Below, in pieces: positions 45,809 to 55,171 of a stretch of DNA of 64,000 nucleotides. The notes under the pieces are model-generated. The model saw only the letters and a list, made by a program, of their open reading frames with translations. It was not told where the DNA came from and searched no databases. Location: positions 4,836,001 to 4,900,000 of the forward strand of contig OZ241994.1 of assembly GCA_965204525.1 (NCBI GenBank), written 5' to 3'. Position 1 is the first letter of the stretch, and each line of letters begins with the position of its first letter. This DNA is from Bin5 sp965204525 (lineage in GTDB: Bacteria > Chloroflexota > Anaerolineae > Caldilineales > Caldilineaceae). The position numbers and the translations under genes are program-made.

Positions 45809-47368
45809 TTACTGATCCAGCCAGACCTCGCGGTACAGACGCAATTGGCTAGGGCTCACATGCCAGTTCTTGACATTAGAACGGACTAAGGAAACCGACG
45901 GGGCCGCACCGATCATGATGACCGGTAACTCCTCGACATTGATCTCCTGCAAGCGTGCGAAATTCTCTGCAGCCTTCTGCGGATCGATCTCGGACTTGCC
46001 TGCCTCCCACAACTCTATGGCCTCTTCATTAACCCACGTCCCCGCTCTAATCCAGCGTGAGGCACCGCGGTCCATCCAATCATTGGGGTTGGCACTTAGC
46101 CCCATAGCATTCCAGGAAACTTCATACTCCTGCCCAATATACTTGTCCAACCAGACCGCGATCTCGGACTCCACGATGTTCATAGTTACCCCACACTCGG
46201 CCAGTCCGGCCTGCCAGATTACAGCCGCCTGCTTCCCATCAGAGAAGCCGGAGATCGTCTCGACGGTGACCTCCAGGTCAGGGTATCCTTCCTCGGCCAG
46301 AATCTCCCTGCACTTCTCTGGATCGTAGGGATAACCCTCAAACTCCGCGAAGTATGGTACACTAGGCGCGATGGGACTCACTAACGGGGTGCCTTGCCCC
46401 ATCCAGGCTGTCCTATTGACGGCATCATTGTCCAGGGCGTGGGCCAGGGCCTGCCTCACCCGAAAGCTGTTCATGATAGCCTCATTCTGCCCGCCGACCA
46501 TCACAAAATATTGGGTAGCTGTGGAGCTGTCTGGCTTTATAACCCTGATATCTTCCGAGGTCAGGAAACGCAGGGCATCCACGACCGAAACATCTCGTAC
46601 GACATCAACCTCTCCGGCCTCCAGGCTGGCGATGCGCGCCTGTACGTCTGGCATCACCCGCAGCACAACCTTGTCAACGTAAGGTTTCCCTTCGTCCCAG
46701 TAGTCCTCGAATCGCTCGAGTACGATCCGGTCGTTGGGTATCCACTCGACAAATTTAAAGGGACCGGTCCCGATGGGTTCCGACTGCAAAGTCTCTGCCG
46801 CTTCCTGCGGGATAATGGAAACCCAGGTCGAATCGTCCATAAAGTAGGCGTTAGCCGTCGCCAAGTTGAACTGGATCGTATAGTCGTCCAGGATTTCCAT
46901 AGAGTCGATCCCTTCTCCGTACCTGGCTAGAGTAGGGGCCATATCCTTGACCCTTTCGAAGCTGAACTTCACGTCCTCCGCAGTCATCTCCCGGCCGTTG
47001 TGAAACTTCACCCCCTCCCTTAGCTTCACGACGTAGGTGCTGGCATCTACGATTTCCCACGATTCGGCCAGATCAGGCACCAGTTCGAGATTCTCGTTGA
47101 TCGTGGCCAGGCTACCGTAGACCTGAAACCTGAACATGTCACTAAATATGATGAGGGTCATAGCCTGGGGGTCGAAATTGTCCATATCCCCACCGATGGC
47201 GATTGTCAGCGTGCCACCCTCCTTGATCTGCCCCGGAACGGCCGTGACCTCGACAATGACCTCTTTTTCTACTTCAACGACGGTAACGGCTCCGGGTTCA
47301 GCCGTACACGCTGCTACCAAGCTCAAGATCGTCAATACGGCCAGCAGGATCAGAATTCGCTTTGTCAT
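45809..47368 (-). CDS. Peptide/nickel ABC transporter substrate-binding lipoprotein (family 5)
   Basis: Second extracellular binding protein of the block, 519 residues. Lipoprotein signal: ILILLAVLTILSLVAAC (lipid-modified Cys near residue 21), then a Val/Glu-rich spacer (VVEVEKEVIVEV). The family 5 features are SWEIVDASTYVVKLREGVKFHNGREMTAEDVKFSFE and PIGTGPFKFVEW. GGAGG precedes the ATG. It is in the same direction as permease pairs A and B, 6 kb upstream of them. Which pair it serves cannot be decided. Confidence 0.87.
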   Translation of the reverse strand: MTKRILILLAVLTILSLVAACTAEPGAVTVVEVEKEVIVEVTAVPGQIKEGGTLTIAIGGDMDNFDPQAMTLIIFSDMFRFQVYGSLATINENLELVPDLAESWEIVDASTYVVKLREGVKFHNGREMTAEDVKFSFERVKDMAPTLARYGEGIDSMEILDDYTIQFNLATANAYFMDDSTWVSIIPQEAAETLQSEPIGTGPFKFVEWIPNDRIVLERFEDYWDEGKPYVDKVVLRVMPDVQARIASLEAGEVDVVRDVSVVDALRFLTSEDIRVIKPDSSTATQYFVMVGGQNEAIMNSFRVRQALAHALDNDAVNRTAWMGQGTPLVSPIAPSVPYFAEFEGYPYDPEKCREILAEEGYPDLEVTVETISGFSDGKQAAVIWQAGLAECGVTMNIVESEIAVWLDKYIGQEYEVSWNAMGLSANPNDWMDRGASRWIRAGTWVNEEAIELWEAGKSEIDPQKAAENFARLQEINVEELPVIMIGAAPSVSLVRSNVKNWHVSPSQLRLYREVWLDQ

Positions 47369-47409
47369 TTTTCTCCTCCATTGAAAATACTAAAGTCACA
47401 TTTCCATTT

Positions 47410-47473
47410 GTGAGAAACCCCGATATAAATTCCCGGGGCTTCCCCAATGCTCTGACCGGGGCTTCTCCCGTAA
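47410..47473 (-). repeat. Interspersed repeat, short copy 4
   Basis: About 64 bases with both ends of the family (GAGAAACCCC and GGCTTCTCCCGTAA) but a deleted middle. It lies upstream of the binding-protein gene. Confidence 0.45.
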
Positions 47474-47560
47474 GCAACGAAATGTTGCGCCAACAGAAAA
47501 CCAGTTTATTCCTTCCTTAATGTGACCTCCTTTCAGCACCCATTCTCCGTGGAGAATTCG

Positions 47561-48373
47561 TCAACTCTGCCAGCCCAGCTCTTCCAACCTGCGTTTAGAT
47601 TGGCCGAAGGCTTCGTCCACCTTGTCTCGAGTCATGACCTCAAGAAGCGAAACGCCATCGTATTCAATCTCCCGCAACTTGTTGGCCACTGCGGCAAAGT
47701 CGACATTGCCTTCGCCTATGGGCGCATGGATATGCTCGCCATAGTTGTCGGAGAGGTGCACCAGGGCCAGCCTCTCCTTGGCCTCCTCTAAAGCCGCTAT
47801 CGGAGATTGAACAGCATTGACATTGGCTATATCAACACAAACGCCTATAGCGGGGCTGCCGATCTCCTCTGCCATCTGGGCCGCCTGCGCCCCCGTCTCG
47901 ATAAAGCCGCGCGGTACTGTCTCGATTGCAAGCGTGACCCCATAGCGTTCCGCATCTTCTACGCAAGCTGAGATAATCTCTTTGGCCAGAGCCCAGGCAG
48001 TCTCCATACTCGGGGCGACCAGACCCTCCCGCCTTCCGGGAAAGATATCAAGGACTTTACCGCCAAGGTCATGAAGCAGTTCGATGTTTTCTTTGATCTG
48101 CTTCACGACTTCCGCTCTAATACCCGGATTGAAGGCGACCAGGTTTAGTTCCAGCCACGCCGGCTGGCTGGAAATCACGTGCATCCCATAGGATTCAATC
48201 TGCCGGCGCAGCGTTTCTCTCGCTTTAGGATCTAAATCCCTGGGCCAGATGTGGGGTGGGGCGGTCATAACTTCCAGCCACTTGAATCCCAGAGCGGCGA
48301 GACGCTCCAAAGTAGCTTCCCAGGAGTGGTCAAATACGTAAGTGTAAGTGCAAGCTCCCAGACCAAGCGTCAT
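47561..48373 (-). CDS. Sugar phosphate isomerase/epimerase (xylose-isomerase-like TIM barrel)
   Basis: 270-residue TIM-barrel protein of the AP-endonuclease-2/sugar-isomerase family, metal-dependent. Motifs: YTYVFDHSWEATLERLAALGFKWLEV at the start, VTLAIETVPRG (metal-binding Glu), GVCVDIANVNAV (Asp), VHLSDNYGEHIHAPIGEGNVDF (His and Asp) and SLLEVM (Glu). GGAGG precedes the ATG. The C-terminal part is homologous to the fragment at 54000-54224. The substrate is unknown; the family includes keto-sugar epimerases and hydroxypyruvate isomerase. Confidence 0.82.
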   Translation of the reverse strand: MTLGLGACTYTYVFDHSWEATLERLAALGFKWLEVMTAPPHIWPRDLDPKARETLRRQIESYGMHVISSQPAWLELNLVAFNPGIRAEVVKQIKENIELLHDLGGKVLDIFPGRREGLVAPSMETAWALAKEIISACVEDAERYGVTLAIETVPRGFIETGAQAAQMAEEIGSPAIGVCVDIANVNAVQSPIAALEEAKERLALVHLSDNYGEHIHAPIGEGNVDFAAVANKLREIEYDGVSLLEVMTRDKVDEAFGQSKRRLEELGWQS

Positions 48374-48398
48374 CTGTCAACCTCCTTCATTCAACTAT

Positions 48399-49646
48399 TC
48401 AAGACATAACCACCATTTGCGGTAGACCATCAATATGACCCCAGGTGGTTAGAAACTCGCAACCTTCCTCGGTCACCAACACCATGTCCTCCAGGTTCAT
48501 ACTCCACAACTGATCGGTATAGACGACCACCTCGATAGTCAAAACCATGCCGGCCTGCAAGGGTGTATGATCTGTCGGCACCAACCAGGGCGGCTCATGG
48601 GTATCCACCCCCAGCCCATGGCCCAACAGGACAACCGTGGGCTGCAACCCTGCATCGGCCAACGGTCTATAGCCAATATGGAAAAGCTGTGCGGCTTCGA
48701 CGCCGGGTTTGATTGCTGCCGCAATCCTACGATAGGACTCGACCATAGCGGCATAAACCCGCTTCATTTCATCGGTCGCTTCGCCAACCACGGCCACGCG
48801 GGCCAAGTCGCAATGGTAGGGCTTTTCCACGAAACATCCCAGATCGATCCGCCCTACGTCGCCGCGCCACAACGGCTTGTCCCTGGCAATTCCTGTCTCT
48901 TTTGGAAGGTAACAACCTGACTGAACATACTCATATTCCCACTCCGCACCGTCTTGCCTGGCCTTAGGGCCAAACCCAAGATGAATAAAGGCATGCTCGG
49001 CGCCTTCTTGCTCATAGGTTTGCTCGATGGCATCCCACAGTGCTCCCCAACGTACCCCTTCCTGGGCTACGTCGAATGCCGCTTGCATGGCCAGCTCCCC
49101 TACCCGGGCCGCCTTCCTGATCCGCTTGATCTCTTCCTCTGACTTCACCATGCGCAGACGCCAGAACAGGCTAGAAGCATCGACGAAGGTAGCCTGTGGC
49201 AAGGCGTCTCTTAGTTCCTGAAACAAATTAACTGGCGTGTGGTCCAGATCCAGGCCAATCGTCGCGGCCGGCAGCCCGAGTTCGGCTAAAGCTGTCGCCA
49301 GACATTCCGCCAGGGTCGTGTCCTTCTCCAGGTCTGACAGAAAATGGTAGATCCCTGGGGCGAGAGATTCCAGATGAGGACTGCGTCCGTAGTATCGTTG
49401 CTCCTCCATCCAGTTCGCCACTTTGGCCGCCACATGGGCGATGAAGAGCGAGGCCTGATCAGGGTCTTTGGGAAGCGCAGCCAAGACAAAGTTAGGCTCT
49501 CCATCGACCAGGAATTCAGCGTATTGAGACCGCCCCCAATATCCACTCAGGTAACCCACATTGTGGCTGCCGATACCCAGGAGTAGGTCCATTCCCTGCT
49601 GCTCCATGAGCAATGTGGCCCGTTGCCGTTCAAAAACAGGTTCCAT
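48399..49646 (-). CDS. M24 family (Xaa-Pro peptidase/creatinase-like) hydrolase
   Basis: 415-residue 'pita-bread' hydrolase with a creatinase-type N-terminal domain (GIGSHNVGYLSGYWGRS) and an M24 catalytic domain (MVKSEEEIKRIRKAARV). Expected metal ligands appear as D in VGRIDLGCF, D in YHCDLARVAVV, H in LLGHGLGVDTHEPPW, E in TIEVVVY and E near the end (NLEDMVLVTEEGCEF). The set looks complete apart from conservative shifts. M24 members cleave X-Pro peptides, creatine-like compounds or dimethylsulfoniopropionate; the choice is open. Confidence 0.82.
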   Translation of the reverse strand: MEPVFERQRATLLMEQQGMDLLLGIGSHNVGYLSGYWGRSQYAEFLVDGEPNFVLAALPKDPDQASLFIAHVAAKVANWMEEQRYYGRSPHLESLAPGIYHFLSDLEKDTTLAECLATALAELGLPAATIGLDLDHTPVNLFQELRDALPQATFVDASSLFWRLRMVKSEEEIKRIRKAARVGELAMQAAFDVAQEGVRWGALWDAIEQTYEQEGAEHAFIHLGFGPKARQDGAEWEYEYVQSGCYLPKETGIARDKPLWRGDVGRIDLGCFVEKPYHCDLARVAVVGEATDEMKRVYAAMVESYRRIAAAIKPGVEAAQLFHIGYRPLADAGLQPTVVLLGHGLGVDTHEPPWLVPTDHTPLQAGMVLTIEVVVYTDQLWSMNLEDMVLVTEEGCEFLTTWGHIDGLPQMVVMS

Positions 49647-49681
49647 ATTCCTCTCCCAATCGGGTTCTATAGAGCGTATGT

Positions 49682-50938
49682 TTAAGGCTTTGCCGGCATC
49701 GTATAGAAATCTGGCCCTCTGGCCACGACATTTCTATACTTTTCCAACTCCAGATCCTCCAGCTCGTCCGCATGCTGCCAAATCTTTCGTATTGCCTCGA
49801 TAATGTCGTCTATATCCGCTTGCGTCCCCAGCAAGACAGCCTGAGGCAAGACAACGGCCTCACTGTAGCTGGCCTGCTCCGTCACTGGCAGACTCAACTG
49901 CCGGTATGCCGCGCCCGAAAACAGGACGGATAAGGGAACCGGCTCATAAACAGGGCTGATAGGGATACCCTCTTCACAAAGGGCGGCTATGAACTGTCCG
50001 CGCGATGCTCCCTGAAAACCCTCGCCATTGTACTTAAATACATAGGCATAGAACCCCTGCCTGGTTACCCGCGGGTCCTGTCTTAAAGGGCTGATACCAG
50101 GGATCTTGCCTAATTCCTTGTCCAGATAAAGAGCATTCTTTTGCCTTTGTTCCGTTTGCTCGTCCAGCCGGTTCAATTGAGCCAGCAGGATAGCTGCCTG
50201 AAATTCAGTCAGACGATAGTTCCGGCCCAGCACCTGCTGGCTTGAGCGATCACCCTTCCGCAACCGACCGGAATTAATGTAGGCATGACAAAGCTCGCTC
50301 ATTTCCCTGTTGTTGGTGAGGATCATTCCTCCCTCACCCGAAGTCATGGTCTTAGAGGCCTCGAAACTGAAACAACCCAGATCGCCAAGAGAGCCAACCC
50401 CTTGGCCCCGCCAGCGGGAACCATGGGTGTGGGCACAGTCTTCTATCACCACCAAGTCATGCTTTTGGGCGATATCCAGAATGCGGTCCATATCTGCCAG
50501 GCAGCTGTACAGATGAACAGGAATGACCGCCTTGGTGCGCTCGCTGATCGCCGCTTCGATTTGTGCGGGGGCAATACAGTAGGTATCAGGCTCAATGTCG
50601 ACAAAGACCGGAGTTGCATTGACGAATAAGGCCGAACTGGCCGTGGTCAGCCAAGTTAAGGCCGGCACAATAACCTCGTCCCCTGCTCCAACCCCGGCCA
50701 CTCTTAAAGCCACCTCCAGGGCGGCCGTACCACTTATGCACGCCTCTCCATACTTAGCCCCTTGGTACGCGGCGAATTGTGTCTCCAAGGCCCTAACCTT
50801 GGTTCCCCGAAAGATACTCCACGCACCGCTGCGTACGACCTCGGAGAGTGCCTTTAGCTCCGTGTCATCCCAGACCGGCCAGGCAGGGAAGGGTTTGTCC
50901 CGAACCGGGTTTCCACCTGTGATCGCCAACTGTGTCAT
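49682..50938 (-). CDS. DegT/DnrJ/EryC1/StrS aminotransferase
   Basis: PLP-dependent sugar aminotransferase family, 418 residues. Motifs: GSGAWSIFRGTKVRALETQFAAYQGAKYGEACISGTAALEVALR at the start, VIVPALTWLTTASSALFVNATPVFVDIEPDTYCI, VIEDCAHTHGSRWRGQGVGSLGDLGCFSF, and the Schiff-base lysine in EASKTMTSGEGG. It is eleven bases downstream of the Gfo/Idh/MocA gene; such pairs commonly make an amino sugar from a keto-sugar, as in AHBA or scyllo-inosamine pathways. Here the product is unknown. 35 bases before the M24 gene. Confidence 0.87.
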   Translation of the reverse strand: MTQLAITGGNPVRDKPFPAWPVWDDTELKALSEVVRSGAWSIFRGTKVRALETQFAAYQGAKYGEACISGTAALEVALRVAGVGAGDEVIVPALTWLTTASSALFVNATPVFVDIEPDTYCIAPAQIEAAISERTKAVIPVHLYSCLADMDRILDIAQKHDLVVIEDCAHTHGSRWRGQGVGSLGDLGCFSFEASKTMTSGEGGMILTNNREMSELCHAYINSGRLRKGDRSSQQVLGRNYRLTEFQAAILLAQLNRLDEQTEQRQKNALYLDKELGKIPGISPLRQDPRVTRQGFYAYVFKYNGEGFQGASRGQFIAALCEEGIPISPVYEPVPLSVLFSGAAYRQLSLPVTEQASYSEAVVLPQAVLLGTQADIDDIIEAIRKIWQHADELEDLELEKYRNVVARGPDFYTMPAKP

Positions 50939-50949
50939 CTTTCTTTGCT

Positions 50950-51990
50950 CTATACCTCGACCTCTCGCCTGTCTGCTGCTGCTTCGTATACGGCCCGCAT
51001 TACCTGCAGATCTTTAGCAGCATCGATGCCTGAGCTTCGAGGCTCCTGATCCTCAAGGATGCACTGGACAAAATGCGCCAACTCTGCTTCGTACATATTG
51101 ACCCGAGGAAAAACCGGTTCTCGTAACTCTCGGTATCGTGTAGAAAAGAAGGAGGTCTTGCCAAAATCCAGGGGAATGTGGGGATAGCCCAGCCGGGTCC
51201 GGATGTAGCCTTCCGTGCCGGTGATCAGGTGCTCGCGCGTGCCTTCCCCAACACCGCTGATCTGGTGCGTAGCCAGCAGGCCACTCTCGAATCGCATCAC
51301 CATGAAAGGTCTATGCTCATCAATATCGGCCCAAACGCTCTTGACCTCTCCGAACCAATAACGCAAAAGATTGATGTAGTGAGAACAGGTATCTCGGACC
51401 AGGCCAGGAGGAATTTCGTCGTCAGGAACATTGGGGCGTTCCTCTTCCGCCTCTGCTGATTCATTATCGCTGTCCGCCTTGAAGATCAAACCATAATAAG
51501 CGGCCACATCTATTGGCCAGATGTAGATCGAGTTGCAGGTTAAGGGCTGGCCGATGAGTCCTTGGCTCAAGAGTTCTCTCGTCTTATTGCAATCGGAGTC
51601 GAAGCGCATCATGTAGCCCACCATCAGCTTAACGCTCTGGTCGGCGCATCGTTGCACCACTTCTTCACCCGCAGAAGGGGACGTAGCAATGGGCTTCTCC
51701 ATGAAAACATGTCGTCCGGCCATGGCGGCTTGGATAGCGAGGGAAGCGTGAAATGTCTCAGGCGTGAGGATCATTACCGCATCGATGGCCGGATCGTCCA
51801 GCATCGCGCCGACCGTGGGATAAGCGCGTGTGCCGGTTGCCTGGCCCACCATCTCAGCCTGCTCCTTAATCACATCTACCACACCTCGCAGCTCGACAAT
51901 AGGGCGTTGTTGGTACTGTAATTTCATTAGATTGGGGATGTGTACGCTCTGAGCCACCCCCCCACAGCCGATCAAGCCGATCCCAATCAC
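50950..51990 (-). CDS. Gfo/Idh/MocA family oxidoreductase (2)
   Basis: NAD(P)-dependent sugar or cyclitol dehydrogenase, 346 residues, GTG start at 51990. IGLIGCGGVAQSVHIPNLMKL is the Rossmann motif. ILTPETFHASLAIQAAMAGRHVFMEKPIATSPS contains the family lysine. IYIWPID, DTCSHYINLLRYWFGEV and GTEGYIRTRLGYP belong to the C-terminal domain. It likely supplies the keto substrate for the DegT aminotransferase just downstream. The interspersed repeat at 52044-52231 lies just upstream, so a new promoter may be provided there. Confidence 0.84.
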   Translation of the reverse strand: MIGIGLIGCGGVAQSVHIPNLMKLQYQQRPIVELRGVVDVIKEQAEMVGQATGTRAYPTVGAMLDDPAIDAVMILTPETFHASLAIQAAMAGRHVFMEKPIATSPSAGEEVVQRCADQSVKLMVGYMMRFDSDCNKTRELLSQGLIGQPLTCNSIYIWPIDVAAYYGLIFKADSDNESAEAEEERPNVPDDEIPPGLVRDTCSHYINLLRYWFGEVKSVWADIDEHRPFMVMRFESGLLATHQISGVGEGTREHLITGTEGYIRTRLGYPHIPLDFGKTSFFSTRYRELREPVFPRVNMYEAELAHFVQCILEDQEPRSSGIDAAKDLQVMRAVYEAAADRREVEV

Positions 51991-52043
51991 TGTGTTGATC
52001 CTATTCCTCTATATATAACAGCCAGCTTTTAGCTTTACTGGTG

Positions 52044-52231
52044 AGAAACCCAAGCGCAAATGTCGGCCTTTCGGCGGCAAGGCAGCTTCAGCTAGTTCAA
52101 TGGGTCTCTGTCGCTTACGCTTACAGGAGAAGCCGGCTTGCGTATAGACAAGCAAGAGATGCCAGCCTTTCATCCCATGGCTCAAGCGTGCTTACTTGTA
52201 AGCCTGGGGTATTTCCCGACTTCTCCCATAA
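52044..52231 (-). repeat. Interspersed repeat, longest copy (5)
   Basis: About 188 bases; read on the minus strand it aligns with 32726-32870. Both sub-units and their inverted ends are visible (GGGAGAAGTCGGGAAAT, GGATGAAAGGC, GACCCATTGAACTAGCTGAAGC, GCTTGGGTTTCTCACC). It fills the gap between two minus-strand genes. Confidence 0.6.
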
Positions 52232-52234
52232 TCT

Positions 52235-53980
52235 CTAATCCAGGTACAATCCCTGCGCATCCCAGGCTCCGTACCTTGGGAGTGGTGCTTCGGGGTCTAC
52301 AACCACGTCCAAGATATAAGGCTGCTGCGCAGCCAGCGCCTCTTTAAGAGCCGATTCCAAGGCGTCAGCTTTTTCTACTCTTTTGGCCCGGACACCATAA
52401 GCCTGGGCCAACTGCACAAAGTCGGGATTGTACGGCTGGTTTGTTTTCTCTACTTTGAACTCGGTGCCGTAGGCGCTGCCGGTGTAGGCCTTTTGAATAC
52501 CTCTGATCGATATGTAACCGTAGTTATTCAAGATGATCCAGATAACCGGAATATCATACTCAACAGCCGCAGCCAGCGTTTGCGGAAAAACGGTGAATCC
52601 ACCATCGCCCGTTATCGCCATAACCGGCTTGTCGGGATAGGCCAGTTTAGCGCCCAGAGCAGCCGGTGGACCAAAGCCCATGGTCGCCCAGCCACCGCCA
52701 GAGGTAATAAGGGTCCTGGGCGTATAGCACACCATTTGCGAAGTGGTGATGCTCTTGGACGTACTGGTATCGGTCACCACAATGCCATCCCGGGGCAACA
52801 GGGTCCGAATCTCATGCATAACGCGCAGCGGATGGATGGGCGTCGTATTGGATGTCAGGCTTTTGGTCGCTTCCTGCCGCCAGTCAGTCATCTCGGCCTG
52901 CCGCTCCTTGGCCCAGGGCGAAACATCCCGCTGAGGTACGGTCTCTTTTACTGCCGCCAGTACGTCGCTCAGGACCGCCGCGGCATCCCCAACGATCCCT
53001 ATCTCAACCGGGTAGTGATTGCCAATTTCGCCGGGCTCGATATCAACCTGAATGAGCTTGGTGGGGGGAATGGCAAATGTGTATTGGGCGTCCCACGAAC
53101 AGGTATCATGCTCGTTAAATCGGGTGCCCAGGGCTAAGATGACATCGGCGTTCAGGGTTGTTCTATTTGCCACCGAGGTTCCGCCAATTCCGGTTACCCC
53201 CATCGCCAGTGGGTCCTGCTCATCAAAAACCCCTTTGCCCATGACGCTGGTCGTCACCGGTATGCTCAGATAATGGGCTAGCTCTGTTAGGGCTTGGCTG
53301 GCCTCGGATAACAGCGTGCCTCCCCCGGCGAAAATGACCGGTCTCTCGGCCTGTACCAACAATTCGGCGGCTTTGGCAATTTGGGCTGCATCGCCTCTTG
53401 CCCCAGAGCCGGTGGCCATATGCTCCCACAAGTCTGGTATCTCCACGTCGGCCTTTGTGCTGAGGAGATCCATAGGGATGCTGATCAATACCGGCCCGGA
53501 CCGGCCCGATACAGCCGTGTTAAAAGCACGCGTCATGACATAGGGCAGCAGGTCGATCCGATCCACCCGCCAGACCCGCTTGACGAAAGGACGGTAAATT
53601 TCGTGCTGAGAGGCGTCGGCATGCATGCTTAACTCTTGAAAAGACTCCTGGCCATGGCGATACGTCGGCACTTCGCCAGCAATGACGAGCATTGGCGTGC
53701 AATCGAGGGCAGCATGGGCCACACCGGTGATTGCATTGGTCAGGCCAGGACCAATGTGTGTTAAAACCAGGGCCGGTTTATGGCTGGCCTTGAAGTAGCA
53801 GTCCGCAGCATGAGAAGCGATAGACTCGTGGCGGGTGCTGATGAATTTAATTTTCGAATCCTCAAGCGCACTAAGGATGGCTGCACCGGTGTGACCACAC
53901 ATTCCAAAGATATAGTCCGCGCCCATTTGTTCCAGGCACCTGACCACAATTTCCCCACCTGTCAATGATTCTTTCGTCAT
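52235..53980 (-). CDS. Acetolactate-synthase-like ThDP-dependent enzyme (2)
   Basis: 581 residues from the ATG at 53980 (GGGAGAG upstream; MTKESLTGGEIVVRCLEQMGADYIFGM is the usual start). The frame extends further upstream into the preceding fragment gene without similarity. The catalytic glutamate is in STRHESIASHAADCYF. Middle domain: PVIFAGGGTLLSEASQAL. The PP domain has GDGGFTVFPQTLAAAVEYDIPVIWIILNNYGY. It is distinct from the ThDP enzyme at 23410-25083. It lies downstream of the epimerase and IclR genes in one apparent operon, so it is probably under IclR control. Confidence 0.83.
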   Translation of the reverse strand: MTKESLTGGEIVVRCLEQMGADYIFGMCGHTGAAILSALEDSKIKFISTRHESIASHAADCYFKASHKPALVLTHIGPGLTNAITGVAHAALDCTPMLVIAGEVPTYRHGQESFQELSMHADASQHEIYRPFVKRVWRVDRIDLLPYVMTRAFNTAVSGRSGPVLISIPMDLLSTKADVEIPDLWEHMATGSGARGDAAQIAKAAELLVQAERPVIFAGGGTLLSEASQALTELAHYLSIPVTTSVMGKGVFDEQDPLAMGVTGIGGTSVANRTTLNADVILALGTRFNEHDTCSWDAQYTFAIPPTKLIQVDIEPGEIGNHYPVEIGIVGDAAAVLSDVLAAVKETVPQRDVSPWAKERQAEMTDWRQEATKSLTSNTTPIHPLRVMHEIRTLLPRDGIVVTDTSTSKSITTSQMVCYTPRTLITSGGGWATMGFGPPAALGAKLAYPDKPVMAITGDGGFTVFPQTLAAAVEYDIPVIWIILNNYGYISIRGIQKAYTGSAYGTEFKVEKTNQPYNPDFVQLAQAYGVRAKRVEKADALESALKEALAAQQPYILDVVVDPEAPLPRYGAWDAQGLYLD

Positions 53981-53999
53981 GTTGTCTCTCCCTTGAAAC

Positions 54000-54224
54000 T
54001 CAGGTTGGCCAGCCCAACTCTTCAAGTGCCGTCTCAGATACCCGAAGATCTTCATCAGTGCCGCCGGGAATGACAATCTCCAATATACAAGGGCGCGTGT
54101 ATCCCATTTCGAGCAGTTTGTTGCTTATCGCTCCAAAATCAATCGTCCCCTGACCCACTGGTCGTTTTTCAAATTGGCCGTCATTGTCATTCAAATGGAC
54201 CATGGCGTTAGCCAACCGTTTCAT
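54000..54224 (-). pseudogene. C-terminal fragment of a sugar isomerase/epimerase
   Basis: 74 residues (MKRLANAMVHLNDNDGQFEKRPVGQGTIDFGAISNKLLEMGY...) that align with the last quarter of the TIM-barrel protein at 47561-48373 (VHLSDNYGEHIHAPIGEGNVDFAAVANKL...). The ATG overlaps the stop of the epimerase gene (ATGA), so the fragment may still be translated, but it lacks most of the barrel and most metal ligands. It is best explained as an internal deletion that removed its 5' part and joined it to the epimerase gene. Confidence 0.65.
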
Positions 54225-55171
54225 ACCATTTGTTGAAAGATCGCTCTGGTCTGGGCGATACCATCAGCCAGGGGAGTGATTGGAGCCTGTCCGATGAGCC
54301 CACGTAGCCCCTTGTCATCTACGTCTGATGGTGCGGGGATATGCTCCTGGCCATGGGTGATAAGTCCGCGGGCAGATGGGATCTGTCGCTCGATCTCGGC
54401 CACAAACTCGGGGATTGAGGCCACTATCCCGCGCAAATTAAACGTTGACGCGCCTTTGTGTTCGGCCTTAGCGCAGGCGATGAAGGCTTTAGCAACGTCA
54501 TCTACAAACTGGGCGTTTATGCGTCCGCCAAAGTCGATGTGGAACTGCTGTCCCGCTAGCCCCGCCTTAATGGCTACTGTCAGGTCCGCGCTGCGTCCTT
54601 GGTCTCGTCCCGGTCCATAGAGTACCCCAGGACGTAAGCCGATACTGGATAGTCTCTCATTCAACCAATAGATCCGGGCACTCTCCTCGTTGCACGCCTT
54701 GAAGACTCCATAGTAGCTGGCCGGAAACAGGGGGGCATCATCAGGAACAGGCATGACCTCATAGGCTTCTTCAGGGCCCATGGCCGCCGATGAACTGGCG
54801 TAGACCAGCTGCTGCACTTGATCTGGAAAGCGTTTTGCTGCTTCAAAGACGTTCAAGGTGCCGATAACATTTATTTGAGCGCCCCTTATCGGGTTAGCGT
54901 GACAGTCAGGGTGTTGCAGCGCAGCCAGATGAATAATGCGGGTAATGCCGTTATCCCCAATGACCTGAGTTAGCTGTTCGCCATCGGTTATATCGCCCCG
55001 GATAAACGTTATGCTGGCAATCTCCTCTGGTTTCATCAGTAACGCCATCCGCCTGGGCTCGAGATCCAGATCATATACCAGCGTTGGGTCTCCGGCCTGC
55101 ACCAGGTTTTTAGCCACCCAGGCCCCAACACAACCATGGCCACCGGTTATCAAAAAACGACGTTGGTTCAT
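54221..55171 (-). CDS. NAD-dependent epimerase/dehydratase (extended SDR)
   Basis: 316-residue extended short-chain dehydrogenase, such as UDP-sugar epimerases. Nucleotide-binding motif FLITGGHGCVGAWVAKNL; D in LVYDLDLEP; HLAALQHPDC; active-site region LVYASSSAAMG with catalytic Y and K in YYGVFK; and GLRPGVLYGPGRDQGRSADL. The start overlaps the IclR stop (TAATG), so it is translationally coupled to the regulator. The substrate is unknown; a cytosolic sugar acid or sugar nucleotide is likely. Confidence 0.85.
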   Translation of the reverse strand: MNQRRFLITGGHGCVGAWVAKNLVQAGDPTLVYDLDLEPRRMALLMKPEEIASITFIRGDITDGEQLTQVIGDNGITRIIHLAALQHPDCHANPIRGAQINVIGTLNVFEAAKRFPDQVQQLVYASSSAAMGPEEAYEVMPVPDDAPLFPASYYGVFKACNEESARIYWLNERLSSIGLRPGVLYGPGRDQGRSADLTVAIKAGLAGQQFHIDFGGRINAQFVDDVAKAFIACAKAEHKGASTFNLRGIVASIPEFVAEIERQIPSARGLITHGQEHIPAPSDVDDKGLRGLIGQAPITPLADGIAQTRAIFQQMV

